Of a DNA stretch of 64,000 nt, positions 17,017 to 25,179 are shown one piece after another. Origin of the DNA: DAOMFB01 sp963801475 (lineage in GTDB: Bacteria > Acidobacteriota > Thermoanaerobaculia > UBA5066); assembly GCA_963801475.1 (NCBI GenBank), contig CAWDEX010000002.1, positions 310,001 through 374,000 on the forward strand. Reading direction: 5' to 3'. The number at the start of each line of letters is the position of its first letter. Positions within the stretch are counted from its first letter, which is position 1. The notes below the pieces were generated by a model that saw only the letters and a program-made list of their open reading frames with translations, was not told where the DNA came from and made no database searches. The translations under genes and the position numbers were made by a program.

Positions 17017-17385
17017 ATGCGACGCATCACTCTTTCCGCCCTCGCCGCCTGTCTCTCGGCCGCGATCGCCTTCTCCGTCGCCGCCCAGGAGACGAAGGGC
17101 GCCGAGCCTCCCCGGCCGGCGCCGGAGGTCGCGGCGCTTCACCGGGAGATCGGAAAGCTCCGTGGCGAGGTCGCGGCGCTTTCGAAGCAGGTGGCGGAGC
17201 TGAAGAAGGGGCAGGGGGAGATGCAGTCGCACGTGGACATGCTCCTGAAGCACCGGCACCAGCTCTTCATCGACTTCCTTCGCGCCGACGCCTTCTTCCC
17301 GCAGGCGAAGGGGACCTTCTTCGTCACGACCCCGTCACCGGACACCCTGACCAAGACGAGCGGGCCCGTCGCCGGACCGCAGTAG
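17017..17385 (+). CDS. small secreted coiled-coil protein
   Basis: A 122-residue protein. Signal peptide MRRITLSALAACLSAAIAFSVAAQ, then a coiled coil (VAALHREIGKLRGEVAALSKQVAELKKGQ, written here only as its heptad span, about 36-65) and a short C-terminal part rich in aromatic residues. No family recognised. GAAAGGAG lies 6 nt before the ATG at 17017; longer readings of this frame lack a plausible start. Probably periplasmic. It converges on the OsmC gene 39 bp away. Confidence 0.7.
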   Translation: MRRITLSALAACLSAAIAFSVAAQETKGAEPPRPAPEVAALHREIGKLRGEVAALSKQVAELKKGQGEMQSHVDMLLKHRHQLFIDFLRADAFFPQAKGTFFVTTPSPDTLTKTSGPVAGPQ

Positions 17386-17424
17386 GCCGCGCGCGGAGGC
17401 CTGACGCGCCGGACGGGTCGTGCC

Positions 17425-17886
17425 TCAGCTCCCGGCGGCCGGCTCGATGTTCGGGCTGACCTCGATCGCGAGGCCGGAGCCGCGCACCGCCTTCGAGACG
17501 ATGCAGTACTTCTCGGCCAGCTCGAGGGTCTTCTCGATGTCGTCGTGCCGCTCGTCCCAGAGCGCCTTCGCGACGTGGGGAACCAGGAGGAGCCTCGCCA
17601 CCCGAAAGCCGCCGGCCGGGTCCTTCTCCAGCTCGCACCGGCCGTCGAGGACGGGTTTCTCGATCGGCACCTTCAACTTCGAAAGAAAGATCGCCCAGGT
17701 CTGGACGAAGCAGGCCTCGAGGGCCGCGAGGAGGAGCTCCTCGGGGTTCGTCCGGTCGGCGCGTCCCCCGAGCGACGGGGCGGCGCCGAAAGGCGTCGAG
17801 AGGGTGCCGCTGCCGGACGTGAGGTGCCCCTGCTTCTCGGCGGGGGTCCACGACGAGGAGACTCGGTAAACGTGCTCTTCTGACAT
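17425..17886 (-). CDS. OsmC/Ohr family protein
   Basis: A 153-residue peroxiredoxin-like protein. OsmC/Ohr enzymes reduce organic hydroperoxides with two cysteines; both are present in the expected contexts, LLAALEACFVQTW (about 60) and AEKYCIVSKAV (about 132). NPEELLLAALEACF is the family core helix. AGAGGA precedes the ATG at 17886. It lies 9 bp after the aldehyde dehydrogenase gene on the same strand, so it is the last gene of that operon. Confidence 0.87.
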   Translation of the reverse strand: MSEEHVYRVSSSWTPAEKQGHLTSGSGTLSTPFGAAPSLGGRADRTNPEELLLAALEACFVQTWAIFLSKLKVPIEKPVLDGRCELEKDPAGGFRVARLLLVPHVAKALWDERHDDIEKTLELAEKYCIVSKAVRGSGLAIEVSPNIEPAAGS

Positions 17887-17895
17887 TCGTTCCTC

Positions 17896-19272
17896 TCAGG
17901 GTGTGCGGAGGACGAGGAGGCGCGGCTCGGTGAACTCCTCCATGGCGTAGAGCGGCCCCTCGCGCCCCGTGCCGGAGTCCTTGACGCCGCCGTAGGGCAT
18001 CCGGTCCGCTCGCCACGTCGGCGCATCGTTCACGATGATCCCGCCCACCTCGAGCGTCTCGAAGGCCTTTTCGATCCGGCCCAGGTCCCGCGTGAAGACG
18101 CCGGCCTGGAGACCGTAGCGCGAGTCGTTCACGCGCGCGAGCGCCTCGTCGAAGAGGTCGTACGGGGTCAGCGTGACGACGGGCGCGAAGACCTCGTCGC
18201 ACTCGACCTTCATGGCCGGGACCGTCCGCGAAAGGACCGTCGGCGAAAGGACCGCGCCCTGTCGCGTTCCGCCCGCGAGGAGCGTGGCGCCTCCCGCGAC
18301 CGCCTCCGTCACCCAGCTCTCGGCCCGGACCGCCTCGCCTTCGCTGATCATCGGCCCCACGTCGACGCTCTCGTCGAGCGGGTCGCCCGTCACGAGCCGC
18401 CCCGTCGCGGCCAGAAGCTCCTCGCGGAAGCGGGCCTCGACGGGACGGTGCACCAGGATCCTCTGGACGGAGATGCATGACTGCCCGGCGTAGACGAAGC
18501 CGCCGCTGGCGGCCCGGGCTGCGGCGTCGGCGAGGTCGGCGTCCTCGTGGACGACGAGCCCCGCGTTGCCACCGAGCTCGAGGCCGACGCGTTTCTTCGG
18601 CGCGATCTCCCGGAGCCGCCACCCGACCGCTCCCGACCCGGTGAACGAGACGACGGGGAGGCGCGGGTCCCTCACGAGCGTCTCGCCGTCGGCACCGGAG
18701 ACGCAGAGGACGGCGTAGGCCTCCTCCGGCCACCCGGCGGAAAGGACGATCTCGCGAAGGGCGACGGCCGAGAGCGGCGTCTGCGAGGCGGGCTTCTGGA
18801 CGACCGGGGCGCCGACCCCGATGGCCGGGGCGACCTTGTGCGCCGTCAGGTTGAGGGGAAAGTTGAAGGGAGTGATGGCGCAGACGGGGCCTAGCGGGAC
18901 GCGGCGGAGGATCCCCCACTTCCCGGCCGACGCGGCGTTCAGGTCGAGCGGGAAGTGAGTCCCCGTTCCCGTCTCGACGGCGGCCGCCGCGGCGGCGAAG
19001 GTCCCCGCTGCGCGGTCGACCTCGGTCCGGGCGGCCTTCAGCGGCTTTCCCGCCTCGAGGGCGATGGTCCGCGCGAGCGCTTCCTTCTTCCCGAGGATCC
19101 CGTCCGCGGCGGCGCGGAGGATGGCCGCGCGCCGGTACGTCGGGAGCCTCCGCGTCGTCTCGAAGATCTTCGCGGCCCTCGCGACGGCGGTCTCGATCTC
19201 CGCCCCCGACGGCACCGCGACGCGCCCCGCCTCGCGGCCGTCCCAGGGCGAGCGGACGATCCGTTCGTTCAT
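17896..19272 (-). CDS. aldehyde dehydrogenase family protein
   Basis: An NAD(P)-dependent aldehyde oxidation enzyme of 458 residues. Visible features are ITPFNFPLNLTAHKVAPAI and KPASQTP of the Rossmann domain, SFTGSGAVG, LELGGNAGLVV (general-base Glu), and GQSCISVQR with the catalytic Cys at about 266. The ALDH subgroup resembles lactaldehyde or non-phosphorylating glyceraldehyde-3-phosphate dehydrogenases, but the substrate is unknown. The ATG at 19272 overlaps the stop of the upstream sugar-transferase fusion as ATGA, so longer readings were rejected. It is coupled to a polysaccharide gene, which may point to a sugar-derived aldehyde. Confidence 0.88.
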   Translation of the reverse strand: MNERIVRSPWDGREAGRVAVPSGAEIETAVARAAKIFETTRRLPTYRRAAILRAAADGILGKKEALARTIALEAGKPLKAARTEVDRAAGTFAAAAAAVETGTGTHFPLDLNAASAGKWGILRRVPLGPVCAITPFNFPLNLTAHKVAPAIGVGAPVVQKPASQTPLSAVALREIVLSAGWPEEAYAVLCVSGADGETLVRDPRLPVVSFTGSGAVGWRLREIAPKKRVGLELGGNAGLVVHEDADLADAAARAASGGFVYAGQSCISVQRILVHRPVEARFREELLAATGRLVTGDPLDESVDVGPMISEGEAVRAESWVTEAVAGGATLLAGGTRQGAVLSPTVLSRTVPAMKVECDEVFAPVVTLTPYDLFDEALARVNDSRYGLQAGVFTRDLGRIEKAFETLEVGGIIVNDAPTWRADRMPYGGVKDSGTGREGPLYAMEEFTEPRLLVLRTP

Positions 19273-20606
19273 CGGCTTTCCTCCTCGGGAAGCTGGTCCG
19301 GATTCCAGACCCTCGGCGCCGTCCAGGCCCGCGCCGTGAAGAGGACGCGGAGCGCCCGGAAGAGAAGCGGCGACGGGCGGCGCGCCTCGAAGGCGTCGAC
19401 GAGGCGCGTCACCTCGGCCGGGGCCGCGGCCGGCACGGCAAGACGGACGAGCGAGAGAAGCCCGGCCGGCGCTTCCAGCCGGACCTTCTCCCACGGCTCC
19501 GAAAGAGCGGCCTCCTCCCCCGGGGAAAGCGGCGTCACGCCGGCCAACGCGAGCTTTCCCGAGAGGACCGGGAAAAGGAGCGGCAGGTCGCGGAGGACCG
19601 GGATCGCCGTCTCGAACCGGAACGTCGTGAACGGCACGCGTCCCGACGGGCCGTTCCCGTTCCACGTCAGCTCCCGCGTCGCGTGTCCGGCATTGGCCAC
19701 GAGCGACCAGAGGAACGCCACGGGCCAGAGAGGGAGCGACAGGAGAAAGAGGAGAGCCGCGGCGAGACGGCCCGACGGGAAGCGCCCGCCGCCGGCCGCA
19801 GGGAGAAGGTCCGACAGGCGGGAAACGGTCCCGGTCGCCGCGTCGACGACGAGGTTCCCCATGACGACGGCGTTCCCGAGCGAGACGCCGGAGGGGACGA
19901 CGGTCCGCGGAAGGACGCTCGTCTCGGAAAGCTCCGCCCCGGAGAAGACGAGTGACTCCTCGCCGACCGTGCTCCCCGCGAGGAGCTTCGCCCCCCGCTC
20001 CACCTCGGCGCGCGGCGAGACGGCCGTGCTTGCCCCCCGGTCGGCGGCGCGGTACGACGCGACCGAGTCGATCGGCGCGAAGGACGTCGCGAGGGGGAGC
20101 GCCACGTGGTCCCGGTCGACGATCCAGTCCGGCGACGCCGGATCGCGCGGAAGCTCCTTCTTCTTGATCGCGCCGGGCAGGAGGCGCCAGAAGCCCGCGG
20201 GCCGGCCGCCCACGACGCCCGCGACGATCGGTCCCCGCTTCTCCTCGACCTCGCGAAGGAACTCGCCGACCGCCGCCTCGGCGCCGACGTCGCCCCGGAG
20301 GACGACCGTCTCGCCGTCGAGGCGATGCTCGAGCCGGCGAAGGACGTCACCCGGCGTCTCGCCCTCCTCCCGGCGGACGTATTCCAGCGCGATGCCCCAG
20401 CGGATTCCCTTCCCGAAGCGCTTCTCGATCTCGGCTCCCCGCGGCCCCACCACGAGAAGGGCGTCGCGAATGCCGGCCGCGACGAGGGCCGTCAGCATCC
20501 GCTCGAGGACCGGGAGTCCTCCGACCGGCAGGAGAGCCGGGATGATCCGCGTCCCGAGCGGCCCGAAGGCCGCGGCGTCGCGGTCGGCGAAGACCACGGT
20601 CGTCAT
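19269..20606 (-). CDS. NDP-sugar pyrophosphorylase-like / polyprenyl-phosphate sugar-transferase-like fusion
   Basis: A 445-residue protein in three parts. Residues 1-190 resemble a nucleotidyltransferase (RIIPALLPVGGLPVLERMLTALVAAGI), with altered active-site residues. Residues 190-290 contain short hexapeptide-like turns (ASTAVSPRAEVERGAKLLAG). Residues 290-445 hold a membrane segment (LAAALLFLLSLPLWPVAFL) and a block, LRDLPLLFPVLSGKLALAGV followed by TPLSPGEE, that aligns in pattern with the LPQLxNVLxGDMSLVGPRP core of initiating sugar transferases, but with the charged residues lost. It may be a scaffold rather than an enzyme. The ATG at 20606 follows GATAAT by 9 nt. Confidence 0.6.
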   Translation of the reverse strand: MTTVVFADRDAAAFGPLGTRIIPALLPVGGLPVLERMLTALVAAGIRDALLVVGPRGAEIEKRFGKGIRWGIALEYVRREEGETPGDVLRRLEHRLDGETVVLRGDVGAEAAVGEFLREVEEKRGPIVAGVVGGRPAGFWRLLPGAIKKKELPRDPASPDWIVDRDHVALPLATSFAPIDSVASYRAADRGASTAVSPRAEVERGAKLLAGSTVGEESLVFSGAELSETSVLPRTVVPSGVSLGNAVVMGNLVVDAATGTVSRLSDLLPAAGGGRFPSGRLAAALLFLLSLPLWPVAFLWSLVANAGHATRELTWNGNGPSGRVPFTTFRFETAIPVLRDLPLLFPVLSGKLALAGVTPLSPGEEAALSEPWEKVRLEAPAGLLSLVRLAVPAAAPAEVTRLVDAFEARRPSPLLFRALRVLFTARAWTAPRVWNPDQLPEEESR

Positions 20607-20615
20607 CCGGCCGCG

Positions 20616-20621
20616 ATTATC
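20616..20621 (-). promoter_or_regulatory. -10 element, leaderless start of 19269-20606 gene
   Basis: GATAAT ends 9 nt before the ATG at 20606 and overlaps the stop codon of the upstream GT39 gene (20620-20622). No Shine-Dalgarno lies between. Confidence 0.45.
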
Positions 20622-22359
20622 AACGACGGACGAAGACGCGGAGTCCCGTCGTGCGGCGGGCCCGCGCATCGACGTCCGCCGTCACATCGCGGAGGGTCCT
20701 CTCCATCGCCTCCCGGACGTCCGGCGGCGGCGCCAGCGGCCCCTCCGGGGCCCCGGCGGCGAAGACCCAGCTCTTCACGCCGCCGGCCGCCTCCTCGAGG
20801 GCCAGGGCCTCGGGGGTCGCGAGGGTCTCCCAGGACGCGCCCGTCCGGAAGAGGCGGAACTCGAGGGCTTCGCGCTCGGCACTCCGGAACGAGAGGCGGT
20901 CGGGCCGGGCCGCCGCCACGAGCGGCGCGATCTGCTCTGCCACCTCCCGGGCCCCCGTCCGGTGCGTCAGCAGCGCGAAGCGGATCGCCCTCGCCGATTC
21001 GACGCCCCCCGCCACGAGGAGCCCGCTCAGGAAGACGAGCGCGAGGCGCCCGTGGAGAAGACGCCGGAGCGCGCCGAAGGCGAGGAGCGCCGCGAGCGCC
21101 GTCACGCCCCCGATCGCCGCGAGGGCCGCCGTCACGTCGACGGGCCGGGCGCGTCCGCCGAAGAGCGGCTCGACCGGCGAGGCGACGAAGAGGGCCGAGG
21201 CCACGAGAACGACGGCGCCCGCCGCGATGGCGGCGATGGCCTCGCGTCGTCGCCGGGCCGGGTCCGGGCTGCAGCGGAGGAGCGCCGTCCCCCCGAGGCC
21301 GGCGAAGGCGGCCACGACCGGTAGGACCGGGATGGACGAGAGCTTCAGCCGTCCCGCGACAGCGACGATCACGACGAGCTCCACGAGAAACGCTCCCCAG
21401 AGGACGCCGTGGTCGAGGCGCCGCTCGCCCCCCGTCGCTTCGGAGGCGATCTCGTCCTCCCCCACGGGGCGGGCGAGGAACGCGAGGCCGAGGCCCGTGA
21501 GGGGCAGGAAGAAGAAGAGCGTCGACACGAGGCTCTTCAGGTCGGCGCCGAAGGCGGTGGGTGTGGCCGCCGCGCGGGCGGCGACCTCGGAGGCACCGAA
21601 CAGCGTCGCCAGCTGAAAGACGAAGAGCTCGGGGCGGAGGAGCGCTACGGCGAAGAGCTGCAGCCCCCCCACGAGCACGAAGACGCCGAGAAGAAGCGCG
21701 AGGGAGCGCTTCGTCCGGCCCAGGGAGAAGAGGCGCGGCCGGACGGCGAGAGCGAGGAGGAGCGGGGCGACGTAGAGAAAGATGGCGTATCCCTTCGCGA
21801 GAAAGCCGAGCCCGAAGAGAAGCCCGGCGAGCGCGCCGTCGAGTGGAAGGTCCTCCTCGAAGGCGCGAAGACCGAAGATGATCCCGCCGAGGCCGAGGGC
21901 CACGAGCGCCGGTTCGACGGTGGCCACGCGCGAGGCGGAGACCAGGGGCGGCAGGAGCGCGGCGAAGGCACCGGCCAGGTGTCCCGCGGGCTGCCCCCAT
22001 CCCCGCCGGACGATCCGCTCGAGGACGAAGGCGCCGACGAGGCCCGCGAACGCCGACGGGAGGCGGACCGCCCACTCTTCCGCCCCGAAGACGCGGACCA
22101 TCACGGAGAGGATCCCCGGCAGGAGGATCGGCGTTCCCGCCGGCCCCCCGAGGGGCCGGTCCGAGAGGGCCAGCGCCTGGGCGAGCCCTCCCTCGACGAG
22201 GTTGCGGGCGCCGAGCGCCCACGTTCCCTCCTCGGCGCCGAAGAGGTCCGGGCGCCCGAGAAGGACGAGGCGGAGCAGAGCGCCGGCGAGCAGGGCCAGC
22301 GCGAAGAGAAGGCGTCCCGACGCTTCGGGATCTTCGGGCTGGGCGCCCTCGGCCGTCAC
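20620..22359 (-). CDS. GT39/ArnT-like membrane glycosyltransferase
   Basis: A multi-pass membrane protein of 579 residues with about eleven hydrophobic segments. The N-terminus (FALALLAGALLRLVLLGRPD, then GAEEGTWALGARNLVEGG) matches the ArnT/PMT pattern in which an acidic residue in the first extracytoplasmic loop is catalytic. Family members move a sugar from a polyprenyl phosphate carrier to lipid A, protein or glycan on the outer face of the inner membrane; the acceptor is unknown. The start is placed at GTG 22359, 8 nt after TATACT; an ATG at 22395 would overlap the divergent promoter. It is followed closely by the sugar-transferase-like fusion, so it belongs to the envelope cluster. Confidence 0.82.
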   Translation of the reverse strand: MTAEGAQPEDPEASGRLLFALALLAGALLRLVLLGRPDLFGAEEGTWALGARNLVEGGLAQALALSDRPLGGPAGTPILLPGILSVMVRVFGAEEWAVRLPSAFAGLVGAFVLERIVRRGWGQPAGHLAGAFAALLPPLVSASRVATVEPALVALGLGGIIFGLRAFEEDLPLDGALAGLLFGLGFLAKGYAIFLYVAPLLLALAVRPRLFSLGRTKRSLALLLGVFVLVGGLQLFAVALLRPELFVFQLATLFGASEVAARAAATPTAFGADLKSLVSTLFFFLPLTGLGLAFLARPVGEDEIASEATGGERRLDHGVLWGAFLVELVVIVAVAGRLKLSSIPVLPVVAAFAGLGGTALLRCSPDPARRRREAIAAIAAGAVVLVASALFVASPVEPLFGGRARPVDVTAALAAIGGVTALAALLAFGALRRLLHGRLALVFLSGLLVAGGVESARAIRFALLTHRTGAREVAEQIAPLVAAARPDRLSFRSAEREALEFRLFRTGASWETLATPEALALEEAAGGVKSWVFAAGAPEGPLAPPPDVREAMERTLRDVTADVDARARRTTGLRVFVRR

Positions 22360-22367
22360 GCGGCGAG

Positions 22368-22398
22368 AGTATACGGACGGCGGGCGGCGGGCCATACT
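22368..22398. promoter_or_regulatory. divergent promoter pair, GT39 (-) and GT2 (+)
   Basis: On the minus strand, TATACT (22368-22373) ends 8 nt before GTG 22359. On the plus strand, CATACT (22393-22398) ends 8 nt before ATG 22407. Neither gene has a Shine-Dalgarno, and only 47 bp separate the two starts. Confidence 0.5.
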
Positions 22399-22406
22399 TC
22401 GCCGCG

Positions 22407-23183
22407 ATGAGCGATGCCCCCGCGCGGCCGCGTCTCGCGGTGACGATCGTCGCCCGCGACGAGGAGGACCGGCTCCCCGCGACGCTCGCCTCCGTGGCCT
22501 TCGCCGACGAGGTCGTCGTCGTCGTGGACGCCGCGACGACCGATCGGACCGCCGACGCCGCCCGCGAGGCCGGCGCGCGCGTCATCGTCCGGACCTTCGA
22601 CGGCTTCGGCCCGCAGAAGAACGCCGCCGCGGACGCGACGTCGGCCCCCTGGATCCTCTCGGTCGACGCCGACGAGATCGTTCTCCCGGAGCTGGCCGCC
22701 GAGATCGAGCGGACGCTCGGGCAGGTACCGGCCGACCCCGCGCGCGCCCCCGTGGCGTACCGGATCCCGATCCACCTCGAGTTCCTGGGCCGCGTTCTCC
22801 GCTTCGGCCGCGACACCGTCGTCACGCCCGCCCGGCTCTACCGCCGGGACGCGGCGCGCTTTTCCGACGCGAAGGTCCACGAGAAGGTCGTGGCCCGGGG
22901 GCCCGTCGGGACGCTCCGGGGGCGAATCCTCCACCACTCGTACCGGAATCTCACGCACTACCTCGAGAAGCTCGACCTCTACACGACCCTCGGGGCCGAG
23001 GCGAAGGCCGCCGAAGGGCGGAGGCCGCCGCGTCTCCTCTTGCTCCGCGTGGCCTGGGAGTTCCTGGATCGCTCGCTCTTCCACCTCGGCATCCTCGACG
23101 GGACGGCGGGCCTGACGTACGCCGCTCTCTCGTCGGGGAACACTCTCTTCAAGTACCTGAAGCTCCGCGCGCTCGACCGATGA
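22407..23183 (+). CDS. family 2 glycosyltransferase, WaaE/KdtX-like
   Basis: A 258-residue cytosolic, membrane-associated GT-A enzyme. LAVTIVARDEEDRLPATLASV begins the nucleotide-sugar fold; ILSVDADEIV holds the DxD-type metal site; the KVHEKVV and HHSYRNLTHYLEKLDLYT segment is typical of the WaaE/KdtX group that adds glucose or heptose to the LPS inner core. That points to a lipopolysaccharide-bearing envelope. The ATG at 22407 lacks a Shine-Dalgarno. It ends in an ATGA overlap with the deacetylase. Confidence 0.85.
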   Translation: MSDAPARPRLAVTIVARDEEDRLPATLASVAFADEVVVVVDAATTDRTADAAREAGARVIVRTFDGFGPQKNAAADATSAPWILSVDADEIVLPELAAEIERTLGQVPADPARAPVAYRIPIHLEFLGRVLRFGRDTVVTPARLYRRDAARFSDAKVHEKVVARGPVGTLRGRILHHSYRNLTHYLEKLDLYTTLGAEAKAAEGRRPPRLLLLRVAWEFLDRSLFHLGILDGTAGLTYAALSSGNTLFKYLKLRALDR

Positions 23184-23968
23184 CGCCGCTCGCCGTCGCC
23201 GCGTCTCTCGCGGGAACCTCGGCTCTCGCCGTCTCGCTCCGTTTCCACTGGTGGCGTCAGCGGCGGAGAGGCGTCCCCGTCCTGATGTACCACCAGATCG
23301 CGCCGCACCGCCCCGGCTCCGCCCTGAACGCGTGGCGCCTCCGGCCGCGCGACTTCGAGCGCCAGCTCGATCACCTCGTCCGGCGCGGCCTCGTCGGGGT
23401 CGCCCTCCGCGAGCTTCTCGACGCCCCGCCCCGCCCCGACGACCGCCGCGTCGTCCTGACGTTCGACGACGGATACGACGGCGTCCGGACCGCGGCGCTC
23501 CCGCTCCTTCGCGCCCGGGGCTTCTCCGCCACGGTGTTCGTCGTCTCGGGGAAGCTCGGCGGGGCGAACGACTGGGACGGCGAGACGACCGGCGACGCTC
23601 TCCTCTCCGAGGCCGGCGTCCGGGAGCTCGCTGCGGGCGGCTTCGAGATCGGCTCGCACGGCCAGACCCACCGCGCGCTGCCGGGGCTCTCCGACGCGGA
23701 TCTCGCGGCCGAGACCCGCGGAAGCCGCGATCGGCTCGAGCGGATCGTCGGCGGTCCGGTCGTCTCGTTCTGCTATCCGTACGGCGCCTGTGACGGCCGC
23801 GCCGCCGCGGCGGTCCGCGAGGCCGGGTTCCGGGCGGCGACCGTCATCCGCGGCGGCCTCGTGCCGGACCTGGAGGACCCCTTCCGTCTCCGCCGCGTCG
23901 CCGTCCGGGGCACCCGGGGCCTTCTCGACTTCCGCCTCGCCCTGACGCGCGGCCGCTCGACGTTCTGA
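23180..23968 (+). CDS. polysaccharide deacetylase (NodB domain)
   Basis: A CE4-type deacetylase of 262 residues. One hydrophobic N-terminal segment (LAVAASLAGTSALAVSL) is a signal anchor. VLMYHQIAP, VVLTFDDGYDG (catalytic base and metal aspartates), IGSHGQTHRALP (metal histidines) and SFCYPYGACDG are the NodB motifs in order. It probably removes N-acetyl groups from a surface or cell-wall glycan made by the neighbouring glycosyltransferases. Start ATG 23180 overlaps the preceding stop (ATGA). It converges on the next gene at a distance of 4 bp. Confidence 0.88.
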   Translation: MTPLAVAASLAGTSALAVSLRFHWWRQRRRGVPVLMYHQIAPHRPGSALNAWRLRPRDFERQLDHLVRRGLVGVALRELLDAPPRPDDRRVVLTFDDGYDGVRTAALPLLRARGFSATVFVVSGKLGGANDWDGETTGDALLSEAGVRELAAGGFEIGSHGQTHRALPGLSDADLAAETRGSRDRLERIVGGPVVSFCYPYGACDGRAAAAVREAGFRAATVIRGGLVPDLEDPFRLRRVAVRGTRGLLDFRLALTRGRSTF

Positions 23969-23972
23969 CCCG

Positions 23973-25157
23973 TCAGATCGACGCGGCCCACGCGATGGCG
24001 CGCTGGCGCATGGCCTCGCGGGACGCGGTCTCGGGAAGATCGAGGAGGACGGGGACCACCGGGAGGTCGCCCGGGTCCCAGTCGACCAGTGCCGCGAGGG
24101 CCGGTGCGAGCCGCTCGGCCGGGTCCCACGCGCGCGCCGCGCGGCGTGTCGTCCGCCGGGACGCCGCGTCGCCGAACGCGTCCTCGAAGAGAATCCCGTC
24201 CGCCGCGGCCGCACTCCGGCCGGCGAGAACGGCCGCGTACTCCGTCCAGTCGGGAAGCGCTTCGGCAAGCCGCCCCTCCTCCGAGAGGCGGAGCACCTCG
24301 AGCCAGCGGTCCGACGCGCGGGCCACGGCGCGCCGCGCATCGGCGGAGGCCGCGGCGTCGGGCCCTTCGGTTCGGGCCGAGAGAGCGTCCCGGTGACGGT
24401 CGACGAGGTCACGGAACCGCGTCCAGGTCATCCGCGTGTGAAAGCCTCCGGCCGGCCTCCCGACGGCGTCGCCGGACGCCAGCTCGCGGAGCGCCGTGTC
24501 GCGCGCCCTGAGCCCCGGAACCCACCGGCCCGCGGCGAGGAGAACGACGGCGCCGAGGGAGAGGTCCGTTTCCTCCACGATCCGGAGCGCCTCGCGGGCG
24601 GCGCGGCCGCGCGGCGCGCGGTCGGCGATGGCTTCGGCGCGGAGGAGGTCGGCTCCGCGACGGACCAGAAGGCGAAGCCCTTCATGCGCCTCCGGGGCCA
24701 CGCGCCCCGGATCGGGAGCCCCCGCCAGGAGCCCGGCCGGCCCCTTGACGACGCGCCCCGCGCCCACGAGCTCGAACGACCGGAGCGTCGGCGGCAGGAA
24801 CGGCAGCGCGGAGCGCGCGACGACCTCGGCGTCGGCGGGGACGTGGCGCGCCCGCGCCGCCTCGCCAACGGCCCGCCGCACGCGCCTCCCGATCGCCGAG
24901 GCAGCGCGGAGCGAGGCGTCCACGACGACGAGCAGCTCGAAGGGGCCCTCCGCGAGCAGGGCGCCGCCGGAGTCCCGGGTCACCGCTCCTTCCCCCCAGC
25001 CGAGCGCGCCGCCGAGCGCGGCCCCCGAGAAGGCGTCGCCCGCCGCGTCCTCTGCGGCCGAGACGAGCGCCGCGACCGTCTCCCGGGCGTGGGTCTCTGC
25101 TCCGTCGCACCGCGCGAGGGTGAACGGAGCGTCCGGAGCGCTGCCTCCCGTCGCCAT
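23973..25157 (-). CDS. hypothetical protein, possibly nucleotidyltransferase-related
   Basis: A 394-residue alanine- and arginine-rich cytosolic protein. Near the N-terminus, FSGAALGGALGWGEGAV and then PFELLVVVDASLRAA are laid out like the GSxxxGxGxxxSDxDL region of nucleotidyltransferases, but the acidic pair is not conserved, so this is tentative. The rest is helical. The ATG at 25157 is 11 nt after TATTCT, and the truA start is only 22 bp away on the other strand, so both genes share a divergent promoter. Confidence 0.5.
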   Translation of the reverse strand: MATGGSAPDAPFTLARCDGAETHARETVAALVSAAEDAAGDAFSGAALGGALGWGEGAVTRDSGGALLAEGPFELLVVVDASLRAASAIGRRVRRAVGEAARARHVPADAEVVARSALPFLPPTLRSFELVGAGRVVKGPAGLLAGAPDPGRVAPEAHEGLRLLVRRGADLLRAEAIADRAPRGRAAREALRIVEETDLSLGAVVLLAAGRWVPGLRARDTALRELASGDAVGRPAGGFHTRMTWTRFRDLVDRHRDALSARTEGPDAAASADARRAVARASDRWLEVLRLSEEGRLAEALPDWTEYAAVLAGRSAAAADGILFEDAFGDAASRRTTRRAARAWDPAERLAPALAALVDWDPGDLPVVPVLLDLPETASREAMRQRAIAWAASI

Positions 25158-25167
25158 GGCCTCGGGC

Positions 25168-25174
25168 GAGAATA
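25168..25174. promoter_or_regulatory. overlapping divergent -10 elements
   Basis: TATTCT on the minus strand (25169-25174) and GAGAAT on the plus strand (25168-25173) are read from the same base pairs. They face GTG 25180 (truA, 6 nt away) and ATG 25157 (11 nt away). Confidence 0.45.
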
Positions 25175-25179
25175 GCGGA

